Positions 45,224 to 53,257 of a stretch of 64,000 nucleotides of DNA are shown piece by piece (the stretch's first letter is position 1; every line of letters begins with the position of its first letter). A program made the position numbers and the translations under genes. A model generated the notes under the pieces. That model did no database searches. It was not told the DNA's origin and worked only from the letters and a program-made list of their open reading frames with translations. The stretch comes from Acidovorax sp. Root219 (GTDB lineage: Bacteria > Pseudomonadota > Gammaproteobacteria > Burkholderiales > Burkholderiaceae_C), in NCBI RefSeq assembly GCF_001428665.1, contig NZ_LMIJ01000023.1, positions 228,727 to 292,726 on the forward strand, written 5' to 3'.

Positions 45224-46314
45224 GGGGCCACCTCGGCCTCGGGTTCGGCCACGGCGACCTCGTCGGCGGGCAGCAGGCGCATGCAGTGGTCAGGCCAGTC
45301 CACACCTGTGCGATCGCCCTCGTTGAGCGCATTGCGGCCGTCATTGGGCACCAGCACCATCAGGTTGCCCACGGGCGTGGCCACGCGGTACAGCCACTGG
45401 CTGCCCAGGAAGAAGCGTTCGCCCACCTCGCCGTCGAGCCGGCCCTGCACGGCGGGCACCAACTGCAGCTTCTCGGGCCGCACGCTGAGCAGCACGGCGG
45501 CGCCGGGTCGAAACTCCGGGCCCTCGACCTGCACCGCCAGCGAACCCACCGCCACATGGGTGCGTGCCGCGCCGCTGGCCGTGACCTTGCCTGGCAGCAG
45601 GTTGGCCTTGCCCACGAAGGTGGAAATGAAGCGCGTGCGCGGGTGCTCGTATACGCGGTGCGGGTGGTCGATCTGCGTGGCGCGGCCGGCCTCCATCACC
45701 ACCACGCGGTCGCTGATGGACATGGCCTCGCTCTGGTCGTGCGTGACCATCACGGTGGTCGTGCCCACCTTGCGCTGGATCTGGCGCAGCTCGAACTGCA
45801 TTTCCTCGCGCAGCTTGGCATCAAGGTTGGACAGGGGCTCGTCGAGCATCAGCACCGGCGGCTCGATCACCAGCGCGCGCGCCAGCGCCACGCGCTGGCG
45901 CTGGCCGCCCGAGAGCTCGCGCGGGTAGCGCGTGGCATGGGCTTCCAGGTGCACCAGGCCCAGCGCCTGGGCCACGCGCTCCTTGCGCTCGGCCTTGGGC
46001 ATCTTGCGCATCTCCAGGCCAAAGCTCACGTTGTCGGCCACCGTCATGTGCGGAAACAGGGCATAGCTCTGGAACACGATACCGAGGCCGCGCGTGTTGG
46101 CCTTGGCGTGCGTGATGTCGCGGCCGTCGAGTTCGATGCGGCCGTTGGTCACCGCCTCGAAGCCCGCCACCATCTGCAAGGTGGTGGTCTTGCCGCACCC
46201 CGAGGGGCCCAGCAGCGAGACGAACTCGCCTTTTTCCACCGAAAGGTTCATGGCCTGCACCGCGCAGGTGCTGCCATAGAACTTGGTCACGTCAGTGAGT
46301 TGAAGGAAGGACAT
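45220..46314 (-). CDS. ABC transporter ATP-binding protein (PotA-like)
   Basis: 364 residues. Walker A LLGPSGCGKTTT (about residue 36), Q-loop YALFPHMTVADN, signature LSGGQRQRVALARAL, Walker B LMLDEPLSNLD and switch His in MVTHDQSEAMS are all present. A C-terminal TOBE-type domain follows (from about residue 235). It is the first gene of the operon and lies opposite the IclR gene, so its promoter is in the 46315-46563 gap. Confidence 0.95.
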   Translation of the reverse strand: MSFLQLTDVTKFYGSTCAVQAMNLSVEKGEFVSLLGPSGCGKTTTLQMVAGFEAVTNGRIELDGRDITHAKANTRGLGIVFQSYALFPHMTVADNVSFGLEMRKMPKAERKERVAQALGLVHLEAHATRYPRELSGGQRQRVALARALVIEPPVLMLDEPLSNLDAKLREEMQFELRQIQRKVGTTTVMVTHDQSEAMSISDRVVVMEAGRATQIDHPHRVYEHPRTRFISTFVGKANLLPGKVTASGAARTHVAVGSLAVQVEGPEFRPGAAVLLSVRPEKLQLVPAVQGRLDGEVGERFFLGSQWLYRVATPVGNLMVLVPNDGRNALNEGDRTGVDWPDHCMRLLPADEVAVAEPEAEVAP

Positions 46315-46472
46315 GCACGGGCCTTTCTGGTCGCTGTTTCATCGCTGCGCGGCGGCGGTCCACCCGTGCCTGCCCCGTGTATGCACCGGTGCGGTGCGGG
46401 TTTCAGCGTTCTGTGGACTGTCTTGCGCTTTCGATTCAATGTATTGCAGTAATCAGGCCAGCTTGCATCGGG

Positions 46473-46521
46473 TATTCCATTAAACAGAATTTTTATTGAA
46501 TTTATTCCGTTTAATGGAATA
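46473..46521. promoter_or_regulatory. Paired IclR-type operators
   Basis: Arms TATTCCATTAAACAGAAT (46473-46490) and ATTCCGTTTAATGGAATA (46504-46521) are reverse complements apart from one base, separated by 13 bases. Each arm is itself a near palindrome of the form ATTCC-N7-GGAAT, close to IclR half-sites. The right operator falls between the promoter boxes of the regulator gene. Confidence 0.82.
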
Positions 46522-46525
46522 TGAT
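46496..46525 (+). promoter_or_regulatory. Sigma-70 promoter of the IclR gene
   Basis: TTGAAT at 46496-46501, an 18-base spacer and TATGAT at 46520-46525. The right-hand operator covers the spacer and the first base of the minus-10, so autorepression is expected. Confidence 0.65.
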
Positions 46526-46563
46526 GCACTTCGAAAATGCCATCTATTCCACAGGAGCAGTGC

Positions 46564-47424
46564 ATGGAACCAGCTTCGACCTCCACGGGCGGCGTGCCCC
46601 GCATGTTTGCCGTCATCCGCGCCCTGGCCGAGGTGCAGGCCGAGGGCGGGCGGGTCACCCAATTGGCGCGTGCCGTGGGCCTGACCCAGGGCACGACGCA
46701 CCGTTTGCTGCAATCGCTGGTGGCCGAGGGCATGGCCGAGCAGGACGAGCGCAGCAAGCTCTACCGGCTGTCCACCGAGTTCTTCGCGCTGGCCGCCAAG
46801 GCCGGCAACCCGGGCGACCTGCGCAGCCTGTGCCGGCCTGCGCTGCTGCGCCTGAGCGCGAGCCTGGGCGACAGCATCTTCCTCTTGGTGCGCAGCGGGT
46901 TCGATGCGATCTGCCTGGACCGCAGCGAGGGGCCATTTCCCATCCGGTCATTCACGGGTGACATCGGCGGGCGCGTGGCACTGGGGGTGGGGCAGGGTGC
47001 CTTGTCCATCCTGGCCTTCCTGCCCGAGGCCGAGCGCGAGGAGGTGATCCGCTTCAATCTCTCGCGGGTGCGCGAGTACGGCGTGTACGACGAGGTCTAC
47101 CTGCGCACCGAGATCGAGCGCGTGCGCCAGACGGGCTATGCCGCCCGCAACACCGGCCTGCTCGAAGGCATGGCCGGCGTGGGTGTGCCCGTGCTCGACC
47201 GCGAGGGCCGCGCCGTGGCCGCGCTCAGCGTGGGCACCATCTCGGCTCGCCTCAATGAGGACCGCCTGCCCACCGTGGTGGAGCTGCTCAAGCGCGAGGC
47301 GGCGGCCATAGGGCCGCGCATCCATCCCTTCGATGCCACCTTGCGCCGCCCCGCGCAAAGCCTGGCGGGGCAGCAGCCCGAGCAGCGCCTGGTGCCCGGC
47401 GGCGTGCCGGCCTCGCCGAACTGA
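46564..47424 (+). CDS. IclR-family transcriptional regulator
   Basis: 286 residues from ATG 46564 with GGAG upstream; the ATG at 46537 would lack a ribosome site. An N-terminal winged helix (about 10-70, VTQLARAVGLTQGTTHRLLQ) is followed by the IclR effector domain (about 90-260) with DIGGRVALGVGQGALSILA and NTGLLEGMAGVGVPVLDREG. It is divergent from the transporter/oxidase operon and very probably controls it through the paired operators. Confidence 0.93.
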   Translation: MEPASTSTGGVPRMFAVIRALAEVQAEGGRVTQLARAVGLTQGTTHRLLQSLVAEGMAEQDERSKLYRLSTEFFALAAKAGNPGDLRSLCRPALLRLSASLGDSIFLLVRSGFDAICLDRSEGPFPIRSFTGDIGGRVALGVGQGALSILAFLPEAEREEVIRFNLSRVREYGVYDEVYLRTEIERVRQTGYAARNTGLLEGMAGVGVPVLDREGRAVAALSVGTISARLNEDRLPTVVELLKREAAAIGPRIHPFDATLRRPAQSLAGQQPEQRLVPGGVPASPN

Positions 47425-47516
47425 GTCCGGCAGCGGCGGGGGCGTATGCTGCGGGCTCCTGCCCTGTCCAGGTGCGATGGATGCGGCGCTTTCCACCACC
47501 CTTGTCCCAGGCTGCC

Positions 47517-47901
47517 ATGAACCCCATCCTCACCCTCGTCGTGTACTTTGCCATCATCACCTGGCTGCTGGTGGTCGTGGCCAGCCTGATCCGAGCCCGC
47601 GCCTGGACGCCCTCGGGCCTGCTGCTGGCCTTCGGCAACCGCGATCATCTGGCCGATCCGGGGGCCTTTGCCGGCCGCGCCGAGCGCACTGCGCGCAACA
47701 GCTTCGACAACCTCGTGTTCTTTGCCATCCTGGGCCTGGCGGCCACTGCCAGCAACCGCACCGGCAGCCAGGTGGTGCTGGGCGCCCAGGTGTTCTTCTG
47801 GGCGCGCATGGCCTACATCCCGGTGTACTACATCGGCATTCCGGGCGACCTGGGCCGTGAGCATTGCCGGGCTGGCGATGATGGCGGCGGCCTTGCTGTA
47901 G
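47517..47901 (+). pseudogene. MAPEG-family membrane protein, frameshifted near the 3' end
   Basis: From ATG 47517 the first 109 residues are a good MAPEG protein (ILTLVVYFAIITWLLVV, NSFDNLVFFAILGLA, ARMAYIPVYYIGIP). After IGIP (codon at 47841-47843) the frame turns to nonsense (GDLGREHCRAG) and stays open to 48101. The missing end, WAVSIAGLAMMAAALL plus stop at 47899-47901, lies one frame over. In family members about six residues separate that Pro from the Trp; here there are seven bases, so roughly 11 bases seem lost. Probably a recent inactivating deletion or assembly error. Confidence 0.8.
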
Positions 47902-48036
47902 CTCGCCCGCAACGTGCGCGTTGCGAATGGTGGGCGGCGGTGACGCCCGGCACAGCGGGTGGCATGGATCTGCCACCGCAGCACGGTGCACGGCCTACAT
48001 TCGGTGCTCATTCCTCTACGGCCAAGTGCCGCACCC

Positions 48037-48423
48037 ATGACCACACTGCACGACGCCAGCCCCGAATACCTCCAGCAATGCCGCAACGCGCAAGCCGCTG
48101 AACAAGCTGCCTCGCTGGCCGCCACCAACCAGTGGGCCCATGTCGACAAGGCCCGGGCGCACCAGGATTTCCAGCGTTTCTATGAGGAACTGGCGCCGCT
48201 GATCGACAGCGCCGAGCCTTTTGCGCCGGCCATCCAGGCCCTCATGGCGCGGCACCATGCCATTGCGTCACGCTTCTATGCGCCGTCGCGCGAGGCCTAT
48301 ATCGGCACGGCACTGTTCTATGCCGACAACCCCGACATGAAGGCTTTTCACAATGCCTACCACCCGCGCATGGTGGCGTTTCTCGGCGAGGCCATCCACG
48401 CCTACGCGCACAGCCATCTATAG
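48037..48423 (+). CDS. TipAS-domain-like protein
   Basis: 128 residues, wholly alpha-helical in appearance. The C-terminal stretch (IQALMARHHAIASRFYAPS, YIGTALFYADNPDMKAFHNA, MVAFLGEAIHAYA) resembles the TipAS antibiotic-recognition domain found after MerR domains, but no MerR DNA-binding part is present. Stand-alone TipAS proteins can bind thiopeptide-like drugs; here a function is inferred only from the fold. It overlaps the convergent LysR gene by six bases. Confidence 0.72.
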   Translation: MTTLHDASPEYLQQCRNAQAAEQAASLAATNQWAHVDKARAHQDFQRFYEELAPLIDSAEPFAPAIQALMARHHAIASRFYAPSREAYIGTALFYADNPDMKAFHNAYHPRMVAFLGEAIHAYAHSHL

Positions 48424-49338
48424 GGTGGGGCGGGCGGCAGTGGCAATGCCTGCACACTGCGCCAGCAGCCAGTCCCTGAAGGCCTTGACCAGCGGCGTCT
48501 GCGCGCGCGCCTCGGGGTAGACGAGGTAGTAGGCCTCACTGCTGGTGAGCACGTCGGTGGACAGGGCCACAAGTGCCCCCGAAGCAAGCTCGCCTTCGAT
48601 CAGAAAGCGCGGCAGCAGCGCCGCGCCCAGGCCCGACACCGCCGCCTGCGCGATCATCGAGAACTGCTCGTAGCGCGGGCCACGCAGCGCCTGCGGGGTG
48701 GGGGCGCCCAGGCGCTCGAACCATTCCGTCCATTGCGTGGGCCGGGTGTTCTGCTGCAGCAGCACGGCGCCTGCCAGGTCGGCCGGCGTGCGCAGGCCTT
48801 GCTGGGCGCGGTAGTGGGGGCTGCACACGGGCAGCACCTCCTCGTGCATCAGGTACTCGCACACGGCGCCGGCCCAATGCGGTGCGCCGAAGTGGATGGC
48901 CGCGTCCATCGGCTCCTGCGCGAAGTCGAAGGGCTCGGAGCGCGCCGAGAAGTTCACCGTGGCATCGGGGTACAGCGCCATGAAGCCCGACAGCCGCGGA
49001 ATCAGCCAGCGTGTGCCCAGCGTGGGCAGCACCGCCAGGTTGAGCAGGCCGCCCGCGCTCGAAAACGCCATGGCCTTCTGCGTGGCGGCCGACAGCTGCT
49101 GCAGCAGGGCGCGCACGTCGGCGGCGTACACCCGCCCGGCATCGGTCAGCACCACGCGCTGGCGCACGCGGTGGAACAGGGCCATGCCCAATTGCTCCTC
49201 CAGCTGGCGTATTTGGCGCGATACCGCGCTCTGCGTGAGGTGCAGTTCCTCGGCCGCGCGCGAGACGCTGGTATGGCGCGCTGCCGCCTCGAAGGCCAGC
49301 AGGTCTGCCACGGGCGGCAAAAAGGTCTTGCGAAACAT
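48418..49338 (-). CDS. LysR-family transcriptional regulator (GcvA-like)
   Basis: 306 residues: winged helix-turn-helix (about 8-65, VSRAAEELHLTQSAVSRQIR) and an effector-binding domain with FSARSEPFDFAQEPMDAAIHFG, in the GcvA/TrpI-like branch. It is divergent from the aldehyde dehydrogenase operon (195-base gap) and most likely activates it, with the palindrome at 49439 as the binding site. Confidence 0.93.
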   Translation of the reverse strand: MFRKTFLPPVADLLAFEAAARHTSVSRAAEELHLTQSAVSRQIRQLEEQLGMALFHRVRQRVVLTDAGRVYAADVRALLQQLSAATQKAMAFSSAGGLLNLAVLPTLGTRWLIPRLSGFMALYPDATVNFSARSEPFDFAQEPMDAAIHFGAPHWAGAVCEYLMHEEVLPVCSPHYRAQQGLRTPADLAGAVLLQQNTRPTQWTEWFERLGAPTPQALRGPRYEQFSMIAQAAVSGLGAALLPRFLIEGELASGALVALSTDVLTSSEAYYLVYPEARAQTPLVKAFRDWLLAQCAGIATAARPTL

Positions 49339-49438
49339 GGCTGTTCATGCTCCTGGAGAATGAATATCAGGGTTTACACCGCTGGCGCACCGTCATGGTG
49401 CTCTGTTTATCCCGGAAATGGGCATGTATTGAAGAGAC

Positions 49439-49459
49439 TTGATTCTATTTGCGAATCAA
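49439..49459. promoter_or_regulatory. Probable LysR regulator binding palindrome
   Basis: TTGATTC (49439-49445) and GAATCAA (49453-49459) are perfect arms around TATTTGC, giving a 21-base dyad containing the T-N11-A pattern. It is about 75 bases before the aldehyde dehydrogenase start and 100 from the LysR start. A possible minus-10 TGCTAT follows at 49475-49480. Confidence 0.72.
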
Positions 49460-49533
49460 GTTGTTCCAATTTTTTGCTATCCGCCACCCGGCGATTGGGC
49501 GATATTGGGCGCATTGATTTTTGGAATGCTGCC

Positions 49534-51069
49534 ATGTCCGCACCCTCTGCTGTCTCCCACTCCCTCGTGACCGATGTCGATGCACTGCTGCAGCGCCTGG
49601 GCGTGCCGCGTGCCGCCTACACCGGCGGCGACCTGCCGGTGCGCTCGCCGATCACCGGCGAGGCCATCGGTGCCGTGTACGAGGTCTCGGCGATCGCCGC
49701 CACCGCCGCCATCGCCCGCGCGCAGACGGCCTTCCTGGCCTGGCGCAACGTGCCGGCCCCGCGCCGCGGCGAACTCGTGCGCCTGCTGGGCGAGGAACTG
49801 CGCGCCGCCAAGGACGACCTGGGCCTGCTCGTCACGCTGGAGGCTGGCAAGATCCCCTCCGAAGGCCTGGGCGAGGTGCAGGAGATGATCGACATCTGCG
49901 ACTTCGCCGTCGGCCTGTCGCGCCAGCTCTACGGCCTGACCATCGCCACCGAGCGCCCGGGACACCGCATGATGGAAACCTGGCACCCGCTGGGCGTGTG
50001 CGGCGTGATCTCGGCCTTCAACTTCCCCGTGGCCGTGTGGTCGTGGAACGCCGCCCTGGCCCTGGTCTGCGGCGACTCGGTGGTGTGGAAGCCGTCCGAG
50101 AAGACGCCCCTCACCGCCCTGGCCACGCATGCCATCGCCCAGCGCGCGCTGGCCCGCTTCGGCGATGCGCCCGAGGGCCTGCTGGAGCTGCTGATCGGCC
50201 AACGCGCCATCGGCGAGGTGCTGGTGGACGATGCCCGCGTGGCCGTGCTCTCGGCCACCGGCTCCACCGCCATGGGGCGCGCCGTCGGCCCGCGCCTGGC
50301 AGCGCGCTTTGCCCGCGCCATCCTGGAGCTCGGTGGCAACAACGCCGCCATCGTCGCCCCTTCCGCCGACCTGGACCTGGCGCTGCGCGGCATCGCCTTC
50401 GCCGCCATGGGCACGGCCGGCCAGCGCTGCACCACGCTGCGCCGCCTGTTCGTGCACGACAGCATCTACGACACCCTGGTGCCTCAGCTCGCCAAGGTGT
50501 ATGGCAACGTGCAGGTGGGGGACCCTCGCGCCACCGGCACCCTGGTCGGCCCGCTGATCGACCGCGGCGCCTACGACGGCATGCAGAAGGCGCTGGACGA
50601 AGCCCGCGAGCTGGGCGCCACGGTGCATGGCGGCGACCGTGTGCAGGGCGTGGCTGGCAGCGATGCGTACTATGTGCGCCCCGCGCTGGTGGAACTGTCA
50701 AAGCACGAGGGCCCGGCGTTGCACGAAACCTTCGCGCCCATCCTCTACGTAGTGCGCTACAGCACGTTCGACGAGGCCATTGCCTGGAACAACGCCGTGG
50801 GTGCCGGGCTGTCGTCCTCGATCTTCACGCTCAACGTGCGCGAGGCCGAGCAGTTCATGTCGGCTGCGGGCTCGGACTGCGGCATCGCCAACGTCAACAT
50901 CGGCCCGAGCGGCGCCGAGATCGGCGGCGCCTTCGGCGGCGAGAAGGAAACCGGTGGTGGCCGCGAGGCCGGCTCCGACAGCTGGAAGGCCTACATGCGC
51001 CGCGCCACCAACACCGTCAACTACTCCACCGCACTGCCGCTGGCGCAGGGCGTGAAGTTCGACGTCTGA
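49534..51069 (+). CDS. Aldehyde dehydrogenase, ALDH7/AmaB type (piperideine-6-carboxylate or related semialdehyde)
   Basis: 511 residues from ATG 49534. NAD-linked ALDH motifs: NFPVAVWSWNAALALVCGDS, catalytic-base Glu265 in LELGGNNAAIV and nucleophile Cys299 in GTAGQRCTTLRRLFV. The C-terminal GGAFGGEKETGGGREAGSDSW is typical of ALDH7 members, which oxidise alpha-aminoadipate semialdehyde or piperideine-6-carboxylate in lysine breakdown. It opens the operon and is followed by a FAD oxidoreductase gene 32 bases later. Confidence 0.9.
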   Translation: MSAPSAVSHSLVTDVDALLQRLGVPRAAYTGGDLPVRSPITGEAIGAVYEVSAIAATAAIARAQTAFLAWRNVPAPRRGELVRLLGEELRAAKDDLGLLVTLEAGKIPSEGLGEVQEMIDICDFAVGLSRQLYGLTIATERPGHRMMETWHPLGVCGVISAFNFPVAVWSWNAALALVCGDSVVWKPSEKTPLTALATHAIAQRALARFGDAPEGLLELLIGQRAIGEVLVDDARVAVLSATGSTAMGRAVGPRLAARFARAILELGGNNAAIVAPSADLDLALRGIAFAAMGTAGQRCTTLRRLFVHDSIYDTLVPQLAKVYGNVQVGDPRATGTLVGPLIDRGAYDGMQKALDEARELGATVHGGDRVQGVAGSDAYYVRPALVELSKHEGPALHETFAPILYVVRYSTFDEAIAWNNAVGAGLSSSIFTLNVREAEQFMSAAGSDCGIANVNIGPSGAEIGGAFGGEKETGGGREAGSDSWKAYMRRATNTVNYSTALPLAQGVKFDV

Positions 51070-51101
51070 GCACAGCGCTAACGTTCGGGAGCACCACGGG
51101 C

Positions 51102-52277
51102 ATGCCCATCGTGATCATCGGCGGCGGCGTCATCGGCAGCGCCATCGCCTACGAACTGACGCGCCAGCAGCCGGGCTGTGAGGTCGTGGTGGTGGAACGC
51201 GACCCGACCTACGCGCGGGCTTCCTCGGCCCTGTCGGCCAGCTCCATCCGCCAGCAGTTCTCCACCGACATCAACGTACAGATCTCGGCCTACGGCATCG
51301 GTTTTCTGCGCGACGTCGGCACGCTGCTGGCATGCAATGGCGACGTGCCCGGCATCGGCCTGCACGAGGGCGGCTACCTCTATCTGGCCACAGCGGCTGG
51401 CGAGGCCACGCTGCGCGACAACCATGGGCTGCAATTGCGCCATGGCGCCGACGTGGCGCTGCTCGACACGGCACAGTTGTCCGAGCGCTTTCCCTGGCTG
51501 GCACTGCAGGACGTGGCTCTGGGCTCGCTCGGCCTGTCGGGCGAGGGCTGGTTCGACGGCTACCTGCTGCTGACCGCGCTGCGCAAGAAGGCCCAGAGCC
51601 AGGGCGTGCGCTACATCGCCGACGAGGCCGTGGGCTTTGCCATGGCCGCCAGCGACGGCGTGCAGCACGTGACCGCCGTCCAGCTGCAAAGCGGTGCCTC
51701 ACTGCCCTGCAGCCATGCCGTCAATGCGGGCGGTCCCTGGGCTGCCGCCATCGCAGGCTGGGCCGGCATTGCCTTGCCCGTGGTGGGCAAGCGCCGCACC
51801 GTGTTCCATCTTTCCAGCCCGGCCCGGTTGCCACGCTGCCCGCTGCTCATCGACACCAGCGGCATCTGGCTGCGGCCCGAGGGCCAGGGCTTCATCGCCG
51901 GCTTTGCACCGCCCGCCGACCAGGATGAAGACTTCGCCCCGCTGGAGCCCGAATACCACGCCTTCGAGGAGCATGTCTGGCCCCTGCTGGCCGAACGTAT
52001 CCCGGGCTTCGAAGCACTGCGCATGCAGGGCGCCTGGGCGGGATACTACGAGATGAACACCTTCGACCACAACGCCATCGTGGGCCTCTCCCCTGCCTGC
52101 GACAACCTGGTGTTCGCCAACGGCTTTTCGGGCCACGGCCTGCAGCAGTGCCCTGCCGTGGGGCGGGGCGTGGCCGAGCTGTTGCTCACAGGCGGCTACC
52201 AGATTCTGGACCTGTCGCCCCTGTCCATCACGCGCATCGCCGAGAACCGGCCGCTGCTGGAGAAGAACGTCATCTGA
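51102..52277 (+). CDS. FAD-dependent oxidoreductase, DAO/FOXRED1-like
   Basis: 391 residues starting IVIIGGGVIGSAIAYEL (FAD motif). The segment SSALSASSIRQQFSTDIN and the C-terminal NTFDHNAIVGLSP and ANGFSGHGLQQCPAVG place it with DAO-family oxidases near FOXRED1 and sarcosine/pipecolate oxidases. In Pseudomonas an amaB gene pairs with the pipecolate oxidase gene amaA; this pair is similar in type, but substrate identity is an inference. It oxidises an amine or amino acid using FAD. Confidence 0.85.
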   Translation: MPIVIIGGGVIGSAIAYELTRQQPGCEVVVVERDPTYARASSALSASSIRQQFSTDINVQISAYGIGFLRDVGTLLACNGDVPGIGLHEGGYLYLATAAGEATLRDNHGLQLRHGADVALLDTAQLSERFPWLALQDVALGSLGLSGEGWFDGYLLLTALRKKAQSQGVRYIADEAVGFAMAASDGVQHVTAVQLQSGASLPCSHAVNAGGPWAAAIAGWAGIALPVVGKRRTVFHLSSPARLPRCPLLIDTSGIWLRPEGQGFIAGFAPPADQDEDFAPLEPEYHAFEEHVWPLLAERIPGFEALRMQGAWAGYYEMNTFDHNAIVGLSPACDNLVFANGFSGHGLQQCPAVGRGVAELLLTGGYQILDLSPLSITRIAENRPLLEKNVI

Positions 52278-52357
52278 ATCGGAGCAACGCCGCATTCGTG
52301 TGGCACGCCCCCACCGCTTTCCCAACGCCATCCACAACAACCACCGGAGACAACGAC

Positions 52358-53257
52358 ATGGCTTTTTCCCCCAACCGCAAAATGATGGCCGTGGCCCTGG
52401 CCGCACTGCTGTGCGCCGCAGGTGCCAGCGCCCAGACCACGCTCGAGAAGATCAAGGCCAGCGGCAAGGTCGTGCTCGGGGTGCGCGAAACCTCGCCTCC
52501 CATGGCCTACGCGCTGGGCGCCAACGAAAAATACGTGGGCTACCACGTCGAGCTGTGCGAGCGCGTGCTCAAGGAGATCGTGCCCGACGCCAAGCTCGAG
52601 TACATGGCCGTGACGGCTCAGAACACGCTGCCGCTGGTGCAGAACGGCACGCTCGACATCGGCTGCGGCCCGACCACCAACAACACCGCGCGCCAGCAGC
52701 AGGTGGCCTTTGCGGTGACCACCTATGTGAGCGAAGTGCGCATGGCGGTGCGCAAGGACTCGGACCTCAAGTCCGTCAGCCAGCTCGCGGGCCGCACCAT
52801 TGCCGCGTCCACCGGCACCACGGCCGTGCAGTTGCTGCGCAAGCAGGAACGCGCCCTGGGCGGTGCGTCCGTCAAGACCGTGCTGGGCAAGGACCACCAC
52901 GAAAGCTTTTTGCTGCTCGAATCCGGCCGCGCCGATGCCTTCGTGCTCGACGACAACCTGCTGGCCGGGATGATCGCCAACGCCAAGGACCCATCGGCCT
53001 ACCGCATCGTGGGCGAACCGCTGGGCGCCGAGCCGATTGCGCTGCTGTTCCGCAAGGACGACCCCAGCTTCAAGGCCGCGGTGGACGGCGTGCTCACCAA
53101 ACTCATGCAGAGCGGTGAGATGGAAAAGATCTACACCAGGTGGTTCATGAACCCCATCCCGCCCAAGAACGTGGCCCTGAACCTGCCGCTGGGCACCACG
53201 CTGCGCCAGCTGTTCGCCGCCCCCAACGACAAGCCCCTGGAGTCCTACCAGCAATGA
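52358..53257 (+). CDS. Amino-acid ABC transporter substrate-binding protein (family 3), paralogue 3
   Basis: 299 residues with signal peptide MMAVALAALLCAAGASA-QT. It is similar throughout to the proteins encoded at 3753 and 5526 (GKVVLGVRETSPPMAYALG, IGCGPTTNNTARQQQ, LGKDHHESFLLLESGRADA). It overlaps the aminotransferase gene by four bases (ATGA), so the binding protein and the enzymes are co-expressed, but again no permease or ATPase is present. Confidence 0.93.
   Translation: MAFSPNRKMMAVALAALLCAAGASAQTTLEKIKASGKVVLGVRETSPPMAYALGANEKYVGYHVELCERVLKEIVPDAKLEYMAVTAQNTLPLVQNGTLDIGCGPTTNNTARQQQVAFAVTTYVSEVRMAVRKDSDLKSVSQLAGRTIAASTGTTAVQLLRKQERALGGASVKTVLGKDHHESFLLLESGRADAFVLDDNLLAGMIANAKDPSAYRIVGEPLGAEPIALLFRKDDPSFKAAVDGVLTKLMQSGEMEKIYTRWFMNPIPPKNVALNLPLGTTLRQLFAAPNDKPLESYQQ

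Larger units (their letters stand above)
46315..46563. other. Divergent regulatory region between the potABC-type operon and iclR-like gene
   Basis: 249 bases with locally low GC near the double operator described separately. The part next to the operon (46315-46440) holds nothing recognisable beyond the upstream mRNA leader. Confidence 0.6.

Noticed and set aside
46473..46521. Large inverted repeat as a bidirectional terminator
   Set aside because: It lies between divergent starts, not ends, and contains promoter boxes; operator use fits better.
48733..49533. Long upstream extension of the aldehyde dehydrogenase frame
   Set aside because: It overlaps the LysR gene antisense and the divergent promoter with its palindrome; the ATG at 49534 fits family length.
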